From assembly GCF_006438955.1 (NCBI RefSeq), contig NZ_RCZK01000001.1:186001-250000 (forward strand): 64,000 nt of DNA, written 5' to 3'. Shown here piece after piece: positions 53,145 through 63,008 of this stretch. Source of the stretch: Sphingomonas oligophenolica. GTDB taxonomy: Bacteria; Pseudomonadota; Alphaproteobacteria; Sphingomonadales; Sphingomonadaceae. Position numbers and translations under genes: made by a program. The number at the start of each line of letters is the position of its first letter. Within the stretch, counting starts at the first letter, position 1. Below the pieces are notes generated by a model. That model made no database searches, was not told the DNA's origin, and saw nothing but the letters and a program-made list of their open reading frames with translations.

Positions 53145-55697
53145 TCAGGCTGCCTTCTCCTTTGTCACCGCCTTTTTCTTCGGGGCCGCTTTCTTGGTAG
53201 CTGGCTTCTTCGCGGCGGGTTTCTTCGCGCCCTTCTTCTTGCCCTTGGCCGGTCCCTGCGCGGCGCGGGCGTCGATGAGCTGGGCGGCTTCCTCGAGGGT
53301 CAGTGCATCCTGCTCGATCGACTTGGGTAGCGTCGCGTTGGTTTCGCCGTCGGTGACATAGGCGCCGTAGCGACCCTCCATCAGCTTGATCTCTAGCTCG
53401 GTCCGCGGATGGGGGCCGAGAATCTTTAGCGGCTCGCGCGCGGCACCGCGCCCGCGGCCGCCGCCTGCCGCTGCTTCGGCTAGCTTGACGACCGCGGCGT
53501 TCATGCCGGTTTCGAACACGTCGGCGGTGGTCTGGAGTCGCGCGTATTTGCCCGCGTGCTTGAGGTACGGGCCATAGCGGCCGATCGCGGCTTCGATCGG
53601 TTCGCCGGTTTCGGGGTGGGTGCCGATCGTCCGTGGCAGCCCGAGCAGCTTGAGCGCCCATTCGAGGTCGAGTTCGCCGATGTCCTTGGGGATCGACGCG
53701 CGCTTGGCCTCCTTGCCCTCGCCGAGCTGGATATAGGGGCCGAACCGCCCCGATTTGCGCTCGACCTCGAGCCCGGTCTCGGGATCCTTGCCGAGCCCCT
53801 CGGGCATCGCCTCCTCGCCGTCGCCGCCCGGTTGCGCGAAGCGGCGGGTGAACTTGCACTCGGGATAGTTGGAGCAGGCGATGAACGCGCCGAACTTGCC
53901 GCCGCGCAGCGCGAGCCGGCCTTCGCCGCAATTGGGGCAGAGCCGCGGATCGCCGCCGTCTGCCTGGTCGGGAAACAGATAGTCGCCGAGAAAAATATCG
54001 AGCTCGGCGGTGATTTCGCTCGGCTTGAAATCCATCACCTCGGTGGTGCGCGGCTTGAAATCGCGCCAGAACGCCTCGAGCACCGACTGCCATTCGGCAC
54101 GGCCACCCGATACGTCATCGAGTTCCTCCTCGAGATCGGCGGTGTAGTCATAGGCGACGTATTTTTCGAAGAAGCGTTCGAGGAACGCCGTCACCAGTCG
54201 CCCGCTCTCTTCGGCGAAGAAGCGGTTTTTTTCGATCCGGACATACTCGCGGTCCTTCAGCGTCTTGATGATCGAAGCGTAGGTCGACGGACGCCCGATG
54301 CCGAGCTCTTCCATCCGCTTGACGAGGCTCGCTTCGGAAAAGCGCGGCGGCGGCTGAGTGAAATGCTGTTCGGCGTCGACCGCCTTCTTGGCGGGGGCAT
54401 CGCCCTCGCGCATCCGCGGCAGGCGGCGCGAATCCTCATCCTGGCTGTCGTCGGTGCCTTCCTCATAAAGCGCGAGGAAACCGGGAAAGAGCACGACCTG
54501 CCCGGTCGCGCGGAGCATCGTGCGACCGGTGCCGTCGGCGAGGTCGACCGCGGTACGCTCCATCCGCGCCGACGCCATCTGGCTCGCGAGCGCGCGCTTG
54601 AACACCAGGTCGTAGAGCCGCGCGTGATCGCCGCCGCCGAACCGTTCCGCGGTGAAATCGGTCGGGCGGATCGCCTCATGCGCTTCCTGCGCATTCTTGG
54701 CCTTCGACTGATATTGACGAGGGGAATCGGGGACGTAGCTGGCATCGTAGCGGTTCGCGACCGCGAGCCGCGCGGCGCTGATCGCGCTCGAATCCATCTG
54801 GACGCCGTCGGTCCGCATATAGGTGATCGCGCCGTCTTCGTAGAGGCCCTGCGCGATCCGCATCGTGTGATCCGCCGAGAAGCCCAGTTTGCGTGCTGCC
54901 TCCTGTTGCAGGGTCGAGGTAGTGAACGGCGGCGGTGGGTTGCGGCTGGCGGGCTTGGTCTCGACCGACTGGACCGCGAAGCGACCGTCGACGACTGCCT
55001 GTTTGGCGCGCATCGCATCGGCTTCGTTGCCGATCGACAGGCGATCGATCTTGTTGCCGTCCCACTGCGTCAGCCGCGCGACGAACGGCGTGCCGTCCTG
55101 TTCGAGGGTCGCGGTGACCGACCAATATTCTTGCGCGCGGAACAGTTCGATCTCGCGCTCGCGCTCGACGATCAGGCGGAGCGACACCGACTGGACGCGG
55201 CCTGCCGATTTCGCGCCGGGGAGCTTGCGCCACAGCACGGGCGAGAGCGTGAAACCGACGAGGTAATCGAGCGCGCGGCGCGCGCGATACGCGTCGATCA
55301 GGTCGGTATCGAGTTCGCGCGGGTGCTTCATCGCCTCGGTCACCGTCGCCTTGGTGATCGCGTTGAAGGTGACGCGCTGGACGTCTTTTGGGAGCGCCTT
55401 GCGCTTGGCGAGCACCTCCTGGACATGCCACGAAATCGCCTCGCCTTCGCGATCGGGATCGGTCGCCAGGATCAGCCGATCGGCGGTCTTGGCGAGATCC
55501 GCGATCGCCTTCAACTGCTTGGCCTTATCGGCGTAATTCTCCCACTCCATCGCGAAGCCGTTGTCGGGATTCACCGATCCGTCCTTCGGCGGCAGGTCGC
55601 GGACATGACCGTAGCTCGCGAGCACGCGATAATCGGAGCCGAGATATTTCTCGATGGTTTTCGCCTTGGCGGGCGATTCGACGATGACGAGTTGCAT
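53145..55697 (-). CDS. topA: DNA topoisomerase I
   Basis: 850 residues. Toprim domain at the N-terminus (V-I-V-E-S-P-A-K, D-P-D-R-E-G-E near 82), active-site Tyr in A-I-T-Y-M-R-T-D at about residue 293, one zinc-finger-like C-P-N-C...C-S-N-Y-P-E-C repeat near 590, then further repeats of the C-terminal type. It relaxes negative supercoils. The last 40 residues are a Lys/Ala/Pro-rich basic tail, usual in this group and probably a DNA-binding extension. The start at 55697. Confidence 0.96.
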   Translation of the reverse strand: MQLVIVESPAKAKTIEKYLGSDYRVLASYGHVRDLPPKDGSVNPDNGFAMEWENYADKAKQLKAIADLAKTADRLILATDPDREGEAISWHVQEVLAKRKALPKDVQRVTFNAITKATVTEAMKHPRELDTDLIDAYRARRALDYLVGFTLSPVLWRKLPGAKSAGRVQSVSLRLIVEREREIELFRAQEYWSVTATLEQDGTPFVARLTQWDGNKIDRLSIGNEADAMRAKQAVVDGRFAVQSVETKPASRNPPPPFTTSTLQQEAARKLGFSADHTMRIAQGLYEDGAITYMRTDGVQMDSSAISAARLAVANRYDASYVPDSPRQYQSKAKNAQEAHEAIRPTDFTAERFGGGDHARLYDLVFKRALASQMASARMERTAVDLADGTGRTMLRATGQVVLFPGFLALYEEGTDDSQDEDSRRLPRMREGDAPAKKAVDAEQHFTQPPPRFSEASLVKRMEELGIGRPSTYASIIKTLKDREYVRIEKNRFFAEESGRLVTAFLERFFEKYVAYDYTADLEEELDDVSGGRAEWQSVLEAFWRDFKPRTTEVMDFKPSEITAELDIFLGDYLFPDQADGGDPRLCPNCGEGRLALRGGKFGAFIACSNYPECKFTRRFAQPGGDGEEAMPEGLGKDPETGLEVERKSGRFGPYIQLGEGKEAKRASIPKDIGELDLEWALKLLGLPRTIGTHPETGEPIEAAIGRYGPYLKHAGKYARLQTTADVFETGMNAAVVKLAEAAAGGGRGRGAAREPLKILGPHPRTELEIKLMEGRYGAYVTDGETNATLPKSIEQDALTLEEAAQLIDARAAQGPAKGKKKGAKKPAAKKPATKKAAPKKKAVTKEKAA

Positions 55698-55797
55698 GGC
55701 GGTGTTAAGCTGTCCTCACGTGTACGCGCGAGCATGGGGGCCATCGGGAAATCGCGTCAAGCGCGGGAATCATCGCGGGCGATCCTCGCGATCGGGG

Positions 55798-56889
55798 TCA
55801 ATTCAGGCTGACGCGGCCCCCGGCGTGGCGGTCGAGCCGCCCCGCGAGTTCAAGTTCGAGCAGCACCATCTGGACGATCGCGGGGGGGAGCCCGGCCTGG
55901 CGGATCAGTTCGTCGACAGCGACCGGGACGGGGCCGAGCAGGTCGACCACACGGCGGCGGTCGGTGTCGTCGGCGTCGTCGGGCGGCGCGCCGGCGAACG
56001 GATCGATCGGCGCGCGGACCGCGCGCGCGTCGATCGGGCGAATTTGTTCGAGCGCATCGGCGGCGGACTGGATCAGCGTCGCGCCGTCGCGAATTAACTG
56101 GTTGCACCCCTGCGCACGCGGATCGAGCGGGCTGCCGGGGACCGCCATCACCTCGCGCCCCGCTTCCCCTGCGAGCCGCGCGGTGATCAGCGAGCCCGAT
56201 CTGGGGGCGGCCTCGACCACGATCGTGCCGAGCGCCAGCCCCGCGATGATCCGGTTGCGATAGGGGAAGTGGCGCGCGCGCGGTTCGATGCCGGGGGGTT
56301 GTTCCGCGATCAGCAGCGCGTCCCGTGCGATGCGTTCCTGGAGTTCGGCATTTTCGGGCGGGAAGACGACGTCGATCCCGCTCGCGACGACCCCGATCGT
56401 CGCGGTGTCGGCGCCGACATGCGCGGCGGTGTCGATCCCGCGCGCCAGCCCCGAGACGACGGTCGCGCCCTCGGCGGCGAGATCGTGGGCGAGATGACGC
56501 GCGAACCGGCACGCCGCCGCCGATGCGTTGCGCGCGCCGACGATCGCGACGGTGGGCCGATGCGCCAGCGCGATGGCACCGCGCACGATCAGCGCGGGCG
56601 GGGGGTTGTCGATCTGGGTCAGCAGCGCGGGATAATCGGGGTCGCCGATGAACAGGTAGCGCGCGCCGAGCCGGTGGGTCGTCGCCATCTCGCGCTCGAT
56701 CGTCGGTGGGTCGGCGATGCGGGGCGGTTGACCCCCGCCGCGGCGCGCGAGCATCGGGAGCGCGTCGAGCGCGGCGGCGGCGGTCGAAAACCGCGCGAGC
56801 AATTGGCGATAGGTGACCGGGCCGATCCCGGCGGTGCGGATCAGGCGGAGCTGGGCGAAGGCGCCGTCGTCCCGCCCGCGGTCAGCCAT
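55798..56889 (-). CDS. dprA: DNA-processing protein DprA
   Basis: 363 residues; loads RecA on incoming ssDNA in transformation. The Rossmann core has V-G-A-R-N-A-S and G-L-A-R-G-I-D-T-A-A-H near residue 140-165; N-terminal helix-hairpin-helix (R-T-A-G-I-G-P-V-T-Y-R-Q-L); C-terminal winged helix (about 300-360). It overlaps plsY by 8 bases. No com genes are in the window. Confidence 0.94.
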   Translation of the reverse strand: MADRGRDDGAFAQLRLIRTAGIGPVTYRQLLARFSTAAAALDALPMLARRGGGQPPRIADPPTIEREMATTHRLGARYLFIGDPDYPALLTQIDNPPPALIVRGAIALAHRPTVAIVGARNASAAACRFARHLAHDLAAEGATVVSGLARGIDTAAHVGADTATIGVVASGIDVVFPPENAELQERIARDALLIAEQPPGIEPRARHFPYRNRIIAGLALGTIVVEAAPRSGSLITARLAGEAGREVMAVPGSPLDPRAQGCNQLIRDGATLIQSAADALEQIRPIDARAVRAPIDPFAGAPPDDADDTDRRRVVDLLGPVPVAVDELIRQAGLPPAIVQMVLLELELAGRLDRHAGGRVSLN

Positions 56890-57487
56890 CCTTGCGGCCG
56901 AGCCGGGGTTCGGTCCCGGCCAGCAGCCGTTCGATATTATCGCCGTGTTTCCACAGCACGATCAGCGCGAGGACGAGCAGCAGTAGGACATAGTCGAACC
57001 GGTTGAACAGCGCGGCGGCAACCGGGGTGCTGAACGCCGCGACCATGCCTGCGACCGACGAAATTCGCAGCGTGGCGAGCAACCCGAGCCAGACCGCGGC
57101 GTAGACCACCCCCAGCGGCCAGTAGAGCGCCAGCACGATCCCCATCAGCGTCGCGACGCCCTTGCCACCCTTGAACCCCAGCCAGACCGGATAGCAATGG
57201 CCGACGAACACCGCCGCCGCCGCCAGCACCTCGTTACCGGGAAACAGCCACCTCGTCAGCCACACCGCCGCCGCGCCCTTGAGCAGATCGAGCACCAGCG
57301 TCGCCGCGGCCAGGCCCTTGCGGCCGGTGCGCAGCACGTTGGTCGCGCCGATGCTGCCCGATCCGATCGTCCGCAGATCGCCCGCGCCGAACGCACGCGT
57401 CAGCAACACCCCGAACGGGATCGCCCCGAGGAAATACCCCAAGGCAAGAGCTGCGGCGGGCGCGAGCCAGACGATTTCGGTTGTCAT
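56882..57487 (-). CDS. plsY: Glycerol-3-phosphate acyltransferase PlsY
   Basis: 201-residue inner-membrane enzyme that puts the first acyl group on glycerol 3-phosphate from acyl phosphate. Seen: G-S-G-S-I-G-A-T-N-V-L-R near residue 45, G-H-x-Y-P-V-W-L-G-F-K-G-G-K-G near 108. About five helices. The ATG at 57487 has GGGGGAAC upstream. Its end overlaps dprA. Confidence 0.96.
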   Translation of the reverse strand: MTTEIVWLAPAAALALGYFLGAIPFGVLLTRAFGAGDLRTIGSGSIGATNVLRTGRKGLAAATLVLDLLKGAAAVWLTRWLFPGNEVLAAAAVFVGHCYPVWLGFKGGKGVATLMGIVLALYWPLGVVYAAVWLGLLATLRISSVAGMVAAFSTPVAAALFNRFDYVLLLLVLALIVLWKHGDNIERLLAGTEPRLGRKDG

Positions 57488-57585
57488 GTTCCCCCTTAGT
57501 ACTCCGATCATATCGGGTACGTGACGAATCGCCAATAACCTTGCTCAGCTTGGCCGCGTGCGAGAGTGCGGATAGAGCCCCGCGG

Positions 57586-58380
57586 ATGGATGACCGGCCG
57601 ATCTTGTTTTTCGATTCCGGGGTCGGCGGGCTGTCGATCGTTGCGCCCGCGCGCGCGCTGCTGCCCGATGCGCGGTTCGTGTACGCGGCGGATTCGGCAG
57701 GGTTCCCCTATGGCACTCGGTCGGAGGAGGAGATCGCGGCCCGCGTCCCCGCGCTGCTCGGGCGATTGTGCGAACGCTATGCGCCGCGGTTGATCGTGAT
57801 CGCGTGCAACACCGCCTCGACAATCGCGCTCGGCAGCGTCCGCGCCGCGCTCGACGTCGCGGTGGTCGGGACGGTGCCCGCGATCAAGCCAGCCGCGGCG
57901 CTGAGTCGAACCCGGACGATCGGCGTGCTGGGCACCGACGCGACCGTCCGCCAGGCCTATGTCGACGATCTGGCGGCGCGATTCGCGGCGGATTGCACGG
58001 TGCTGCGCCACGGGTCGGCGGCGCTCGTCGAACTCGCGGAGGCGAAGCTGCACCGCGAAGCGGTCGATACCGCCGCCTATGCCGCGGCGCTCGGCGGTTT
58101 GCTGGGTCAGCCCGGCGGCGACCGGATCGACGTGATCGTCAACGCATGCACGCATTTTCCGCTGGTCGAACCCGAACTCGCGGCGGCGGCGGGGCGACCG
58201 ATCCGCTTCGTCGACGGCGCGGCGGGGATCGCGCGGCGGATCGTCGCGCTGACCGAGGGGCAGGAATGGTCGACAACACCCGGCGAGGGGATCGCGGTGT
58301 TCACCCGGCTGGGGAATCGCGAACGCGCGCTCGCCCCCGCGCTGGTGGCGCGCGGTTTCGTCCGGCTGGAGGTGCTGTAA
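57586..58380 (+). CDS. murI: Glutamate racemase
   Basis: 264 residues; makes D-glutamate for peptidoglycan. Catalytic cysteines in A-C-N-T-A-S near residue 73 and A-C-T-H-F-P-L near 185; F-F-D-S-G-V-G-G-L-S at the N-terminus. The ATG at 57586 is chosen; a frame extending upstream to 57481 overlaps the plsY start region. Divergent from plsY. Confidence 0.95.
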   Translation: MDDRPILFFDSGVGGLSIVAPARALLPDARFVYAADSAGFPYGTRSEEEIAARVPALLGRLCERYAPRLIVIACNTASTIALGSVRAALDVAVVGTVPAIKPAAALSRTRTIGVLGTDATVRQAYVDDLAARFAADCTVLRHGSAALVELAEAKLHREAVDTAAYAAALGGLLGQPGGDRIDVIVNACTHFPLVEPELAAAAGRPIRFVDGAAGIARRIVALTEGQEWSTTPGEGIAVFTRLGNRERALAPALVARGFVRLEVL

Positions 58381-58460
58381 CGCGACGTTTGGGGACGGGC
58401 GGAGACCCGGATCCTCGCAAAACGCTGGAAATCCGCGCGCGCGCGGGTTAGTTGCGCGGC

Positions 58461-59723
58461 ATGACCGTAGGTTCCGATTCCGCTGGCTCCGTTCCCGTCG
58501 GCGCGGGAGTCGATTATTCGCGCGTGTTTTCGCAGGCGATCGACCGCCTCCACGCCGAGGGGCGCTACCGCGTCTTCATCGATATCCTGCGCAACAAGGG
58601 GTCGTTTCCCAGCGCGCGCTGTTTTGCGGGGCATAACGGCCCCAAGCCGATCACGGTGTGGTGTTCGAACGATTATCTCGCGATGGCGCAGCATCCCAAG
58701 GTGATCGCGGCGATGGAGGAGGCGCTCCACGACGTCGGCGCGGGATCGGGCGGCACCCGCAACATCGGCGGTAACACGCATTATCATATCGATCTCGAGC
58801 ATGAACTCGCCGATCTCCACGGCAAGGAGGCGGCGCTGCTGTTCACCAGCGGCTATGTCTCGAACGAGGCGACGCTGGCGACGCTGGCCAAGATCCTGCC
58901 GGGCTGCATCATCTTTTCGGACGAGCTGAACCACGCCTCGATGATCGCAGGCATCCGCCATTCGGGGTGCGAGAAGCAGATCTACCACCACAACGACCTC
59001 GCGCACCTCGAAGCGCTGCTCGCCGCCGCCGACCCCGCCGCCCCCAAGCTGATCGCATTCGAAAGCGTGTATTCAATGGAGGGCGACATCGCGCCGATCG
59101 CCGCGATCTGCGACCTCGCCGACCGGTACAACGCGCTGACCTATTGCGACGAGGTCCATGCGGTGGGGATGTATGGCCCGCGCGGCGGCGGGATTTCGGA
59201 ACGTGAGGCGGTCGCGGACCGGATCACGATCCTCGAAGGAACGCTGGGCAAGGCGTTCGGGGTGATGGGGGGCTATATCGCCGCCGATCGCACGATCATC
59301 GACGTGATCCGCAGCTACGCGCCCGGCTTCATCTTCACCACCAGCCTGTCGCCGGTGCTGGTCGCGGGCGTGCTCGCGAGCGTCCGCCACCTGAAGGCAT
59401 CGAACGAGGAGCGCGTCGCGCAAAAGGCGGCGGCGGCGACGCTGAAGTCGATGCTGGCGGACGCGGGGCTGCCGGTGATGATCGGCGACACCCACATCGT
59501 CCCCGTCATGGTCGGCGATCCGGTGAAGGCGAAGAAGATCAGCGACGTCCTGCTCGCCGAATACGGCATCTACGTCCAGCCGATCAATTACCCCACCGTC
59601 CCGCGCGGCACCGAGCGGCTGCGCTTCACCCCCGGCCCCGCGCATGACGAGGCGATGATGCGCGACCTGACCGACGCGCTGGTCGAGATCTGGAGTCGGC
59701 TCGAGCTGCGCAAGGCGGCGTAG
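58461..59723 (+). CDS. hemA: 5-Aminolevulinate synthase
   Basis: 420 residues, PLP enzyme that condenses glycine and succinyl-CoA (C4 route, the alphaproteobacterial haem pathway). Seen: C-S-N-D-Y-L near 70, H-A-S-M-I near 157, [10 protein letters not shown] near 230, PLP Lys in G-T-L-G-K-A-F-G near 264. The ATG at 58461 is chosen over a TTG at 58452. Confidence 0.97.
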   Translation: MTVGSDSAGSVPVGAGVDYSRVFSQAIDRLHAEGRYRVFIDILRNKGSFPSARCFAGHNGPKPITVWCSNDYLAMAQHPKVIAAMEEALHDVGAGSGGTRNIGGNTHYHIDLEHELADLHGKEAALLFTSGYVSNEATLATLAKILPGCIIFSDELNHASMIAGIRHSGCEKQIYHHNDLAHLEALLAAADPAAPKLIAFESVYSMEGDIAPIAAICDLADRYNALTYCDEVHAVGMYGPRGGGISEREAVADRITILEGTLGKAFGVMGGYIAADRTIIDVIRSYAPGFIFTTSLSPVLVAGVLASVRHLKASNEERVAQKAAAATLKSMLADAGLPVMIGDTHIVPVMVGDPVKAKKISDVLLAEYGIYVQPINYPTVPRGTERLRFTPGPAHDEAMMRDLTDALVEIWSRLELRKAA

Positions 59724-59885
59724 GCGTAGGCGGCGGCGACGGATCGACCGCGTCCGCGCCGCGCGACGTTCACGCGAAGATGCGCGCCTCCACGGCATCG
59801 GCAGCCGACGAGAGCCGGGGTGTTGAAAAGGAATGGCGGGTTTCGCCCACTTGCGGACATTCAGGAGCCGGAGCAAACTCTGGCC

Positions 59886-60206
59886 ATGACAACATATGCC
59901 GAAGTTGATCCGATCATCGACGCTTGGGCACAAGTGACGGTCAAAAAGCTCTTTACCGAATGGGCGGATCAGCCCGCGAGGTTCGCTTACCTTCCGGGGC
60001 TACGCCCCTTCGAGTGCTTTCAAATTTCTATTGATCCGCCAATTGCCGGTCGTGTCGCCGTGTTGGCTCGCTCCGTTGATACCGACGACGACAGCGAGTT
60101 CGAGCAGCACTGGGAAGGCACCACGAACGCGCTTCCCGCTCTTCTCGAAGCGGCTACGGCTACGGTGCGACTGTGGGTGAACCGCTCAACTGCGAATGGC
60201 AGCTAA
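59886..60206 (+). CDS. Hypothetical protein
   Basis: 106 residues, no recognised motif. Slightly acidic, with a W-A-D-Q-P-A-R-F segment near 28 and two predicted helices near 85-100. Start at ATG 59886; the frame opens at 59820. Codon use is less GC-biased at third positions than in adjacent genes. May be a recent or islet gene. Confidence 0.5.
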   Translation: MTTYAEVDPIIDAWAQVTVKKLFTEWADQPARFAYLPGLRPFECFQISIDPPIAGRVAVLARSVDTDDDSEFEQHWEGTTNALPALLEAATATVRLWVNRSTANGS

Positions 60207-60278
60207 CCACCATTTCGGGCCATTACGGTGCGCTGACCAGACGTGCCGCGCGGCATCCTCGCTGCATCCGCCCGCGCG

Positions 60279-60968
60279 TCACTCGCCGCGCTTGGCGGCT
60301 TCCTTGGCGGCGTTGGGGTCGACCGAGGGGGCGCCCGCCGCGGGGGTACCGGTGTTGGCCAGGTCGCCGGTCGCGGCGCGCGGATCGGCTTCGACCGCAT
60401 TTTCCGCGGGGCTCGCGCTCTTGTCGGGGGCGCCCGCGGCCGGGGCGGCGGGGAGCGGAACGTTCGATCCCTGCTGGTTGAGATAGAGGATCACGTTGGC
60501 GCGATCCTGCGCGTTGCCGAGCCCCGCAAAGGTCATCTTGGTGCCGTTGGCGAATTTGCGTGGGGACGTCAGCCAGGCGTTGAGCTTGTCGAAATCCCAT
60601 GATCCGCCGACGCTTTTCAGCGCTTCGGAGAACGGATAGCCGCCCTTGCCCTGCGCGACCGCTTCGCCGACCGTGGCGTACAGGTTCGGCCCGACGCCGT
60701 TGGCCCCGCCCTGGTTGATCGTGTGGCAGGCAGCGCACTTCTTGAAGACTTCCGCGCCCTTGGCGGGATCGGCGGACGCGAGCAGCGTCGCGATGGGCAC
60801 CTCGGCAACCGCACCCGCGGCACCCGCTTCCTGAACGCCCTCGATCGGATAACCCATCTTTTCGGGGCGTTCCCCGTGGTAGATCATGCCGCCGACGATC
60901 GACAGGCCCAGGGCCGCGCCACAGGCGGCCAGCGTCCAGCCGGCGATCGTGTTGGTCCGAGTATCCAT
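60279..60968 (-). CDS. Membrane-anchored cytochrome c (CycM-like)
   Basis: 229 residues. N-terminal membrane anchor (about 8-28), then a class I cytochrome c domain: haem motif C-A-A-C-H near 79 and the Met ligand in G-T-K-M-T-F near 142. The C-terminal 60 residues are Ala/Pro/Asp-rich and disordered. Likely shuttles electrons in the respiratory chain from bc1 to oxidase. The start ATG at 60968. Confidence 0.9.
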   Translation of the reverse strand: MDTRTNTIAGWTLAACGAALGLSIVGGMIYHGERPEKMGYPIEGVQEAGAAGAVAEVPIATLLASADPAKGAEVFKKCAACHTINQGGANGVGPNLYATVGEAVAQGKGGYPFSEALKSVGGSWDFDKLNAWLTSPRKFANGTKMTFAGLGNAQDRANVILYLNQQGSNVPLPAAPAAGAPDKSASPAENAVEADPRAATGDLANTGTPAAGAPSVDPNAAKEAAKRGE

Positions 60969-61090
60969 TGCGCGCGACGGCCCCCAATATGTTCTAGGCT
61001 TGGAAGAAAGCTCGGCTCCCCATAGAAAAGGCGGAAGGCCACCGCAAGCCGCGCTTGTCGCGCCGCGCAACCGCATCTACCCCGCGCGTC

Positions 61091-61981
61091 ATGGAGACCT
61101 TCGCCGCCCCCGCCCGCCCGATCGTTGCCGCGATGGCCGCCGCCGCCGCCGCCGAACCCGCGCGCGCGGTCGCGTTTCAGGGCGCGCCGGGGGCCAACAG
61201 TCATGTCGCCGCGGTCGAGGCGTTCCCCAATGGCCTGCCGCTGCCATGCTTTTCGTTCGAAGATGCGATCGATGCGGTGAAGGCGGGCGACGCCGATTGC
61301 GCGATCATCCCAATCGAAAATTCGCTCCACGGCCGGGTCGCGGACATCCATTTTTTGCTGCCCGAATCGGGGCTGGTCATCACCGGCGAACATTTCCTGG
61401 GCATTCGCCACGCGCTGATGGGGACCGGCATCCGCGCCGACGTTCGCCAGGCGATGAGCCATCCGCAGGCGTTGGGCCAGTGCCGCCACTGGCTGAAGGC
61501 GCACGACATCCAGCCGCTGGCCTATCCCGATACCGCGGGCGCGGCAGCGGTGGTCGCGGAACGCCGCGACCCGCGCATCGCCGCGCTCGCGCCGCCGCGT
61601 GCCGCCGCGATCTATGGCCTGACGCTGTTCGACGCCGACATCGCGGATGCCGATCACAACATGACGCGGTTCGTGGTGCTGGCGCGTGGCGGCAAGCCGC
61701 CGGTGGGCGCGGGACCGTGGATGACGACGCTGATCTTCGAGGTGAAGAACGTGCCTGCAGCGCTCTACAAGGCGATGGGCGGGTTTGCGACCAACGGGGT
61801 CAACATGACCAAGCTCGAAAGCTACCAGCGCGGCGGCAGTTTCGCAGCGACCGAATTCTATGCCGATATCGTCGGCAAGCCCGGCGACGAGAATGTCGAC
61901 CGCGCGCTGGAGGAACTGGGGTTCCAGTCGAAATGGCTGCGGGTGCTCGGTACCTATCAGCAGGCGCGTGCTCGACCGTAA
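61091..61981 (+). CDS. pheA: Prephenate dehydratase
   Basis: 296 residues; makes phenylpyruvate for phenylalanine. Dehydratase domain (about 18-195) with A-F-Q-G-A-P-G-A-N-S, T-R-F-V-V-L near 195; C-terminal ACT domain (K-L-E-S-Y-Q-R-G-G near 245) for phenylalanine feedback. No chorismate mutase domain. The ATG at 61091 gives METFAAPARP. Confidence 0.95.
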   Translation: METFAAPARPIVAAMAAAAAAEPARAVAFQGAPGANSHVAAVEAFPNGLPLPCFSFEDAIDAVKAGDADCAIIPIENSLHGRVADIHFLLPESGLVITGEHFLGIRHALMGTGIRADVRQAMSHPQALGQCRHWLKAHDIQPLAYPDTAGAAAVVAERRDPRIAALAPPRAAAIYGLTLFDADIADADHNMTRFVVLARGGKPPVGAGPWMTTLIFEVKNVPAALYKAMGGFATNGVNMTKLESYQRGGSFAATEFYADIVGKPGDENVDRALEELGFQSKWLRVLGTYQQARARP

Positions 61982-62017
61982 TGATGCGCTACGTAGACGG
62001 CGAGCCACTACATAGAT

Positions 62018-62084
62018 CCGTTCGTGCTGAGCTTGTCGAAGCACGGTGAGACTCACCGCCCTTCGACAAGCTCAGGGCGAACGG
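62018..62084. repeat. Palindromic intergenic element, family 1, copy 3
   Basis: CCGTTCGTGCTGAGCTTGTC then GAAGCACGGTGAG on the left; CTCACCGCCCTTCGACAAGC then TCAGGGCGAACGG on the right, an almost perfect 67-base palindrome. It lies between the convergent pheA and nudC and is inverted relative to the copy at 36206. Confidence 0.9.
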
Positions 62085-62132
62085 TGCTGGGTATGATCGA
62101 TCCAGCGCCAATCAGAACTAAGAAGACCTACT

Positions 62133-63008
62133 TCAGCCTGCGGCCCACACCGTTAGCAGGGTGTGCGCGATCGCGTAGGGGGGCGGTGCGATGAACGCGC
62201 CGTCCTCGCCTGCCAGGATGCGGCGAACCTCGTCGCGGGGGACCCAGATCGCGTCTTCGAGCTCGTTGGCGTCGATCGTCAGCGTATCGTCGTCGGCGGT
62301 CGCGACGCAAGCCATCATCAGCTGCGAAGGGAAGGGCCAGGGCTGGCTGGCGATGTAGCGGACGTCGCGGATACGAACGCCGGCCTCCTCGTGGATTTCG
62401 CGCGCGACCGCTTCCTCGACCGATTCGCCGGGTTCGAGAAACCCCGCGAGCGCCGAATAGCGCCCGGGCGGCCAGCCCTTGCCGCGCCCGAGCAGCGCGC
62501 GCCCATCATGCTCCGCGATCATGATCACGACCGGGTCGACGCGCGGGAAATGCTCCGCGCCGCACTGCGGGCAGGATCGGCCCCAGCCTGCACGGAACAG
62601 CGTGGTCGCGGTGCCGCAGCGTGCGCAAAAACCGTGGCGCAGATGCCAGTCGATCAGGCTGCGCGCGGCGGCATAGGTCGCCGCTTCACCCGGCGCGAGG
62701 CTGGCGAGCGCGCCCATCAACGCGGGGTTGCGCATCGCGGGCAGGTCGTCGTGGCGCAGCCCCGGCAGCAACGCGGCGAAATGCGCGCGCCCGTCGCCGA
62801 TCCCGAGCAGGATCAATTCGGCCTCGTCGGGCGCGTCGGTCAGTGTCGTCCAGCCGAGCCGGGCGTCGTCGGCGATCGCGGGGATCAATCCGTCGAGCCG
62901 GAGTAGCCGCGCGCGCCAGTCAATCGTTGCGGCCAGCGCGGTGGGATCATGGCGAAGGTGATCGGCGCGATCGAGCGTGCCGCCGGTAAACCCCGGGACG
63001 ACCGTCAT
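62133..63008 (-). CDS. nudC: NAD(H) pyrophosphatase NudC
   Basis: 291 residues, Nudix hydrolase; NudC also removes NAD caps from RNA. Zinc-binding F-C-A-R-C-G...C-P-Q-C-G near 125-150, Nudix box G-F-L-E-P-G-E-S-V-E-E-A-V near 186-200 with R-E-I-H-E-E-A-G, and the S-Q-P-W-P-F-P-S-Q-L-M motif near 220. The ATG at 63008 overlaps the next gene's stop (ATGA). Confidence 0.95.
   Translation of the reverse strand: MTVVPGFTGGTLDRADHLRHDPTALAATIDWRARLLRLDGLIPAIADDARLGWTTLTDAPDEAELILLGIGDGRAHFAALLPGLRHDDLPAMRNPALMGALASLAPGEAATYAAARSLIDWHLRHGFCARCGTATTLFRAGWGRSCPQCGAEHFPRVDPVVIMIAEHDGRALLGRGKGWPPGRYSALAGFLEPGESVEEAVAREIHEEAGVRIRDVRYIASQPWPFPSQLMMACVATADDDTLTIDANELEDAIWVPRDEVRRILAGEDGAFIAPPPYAIAHTLLTVWAAG

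Noticed and set aside
59724..59885. Separate small gene between hemA and the hypothetical protein
   Set aside because: No start with a ribosome site and no coding-like frame in these 160 bases.
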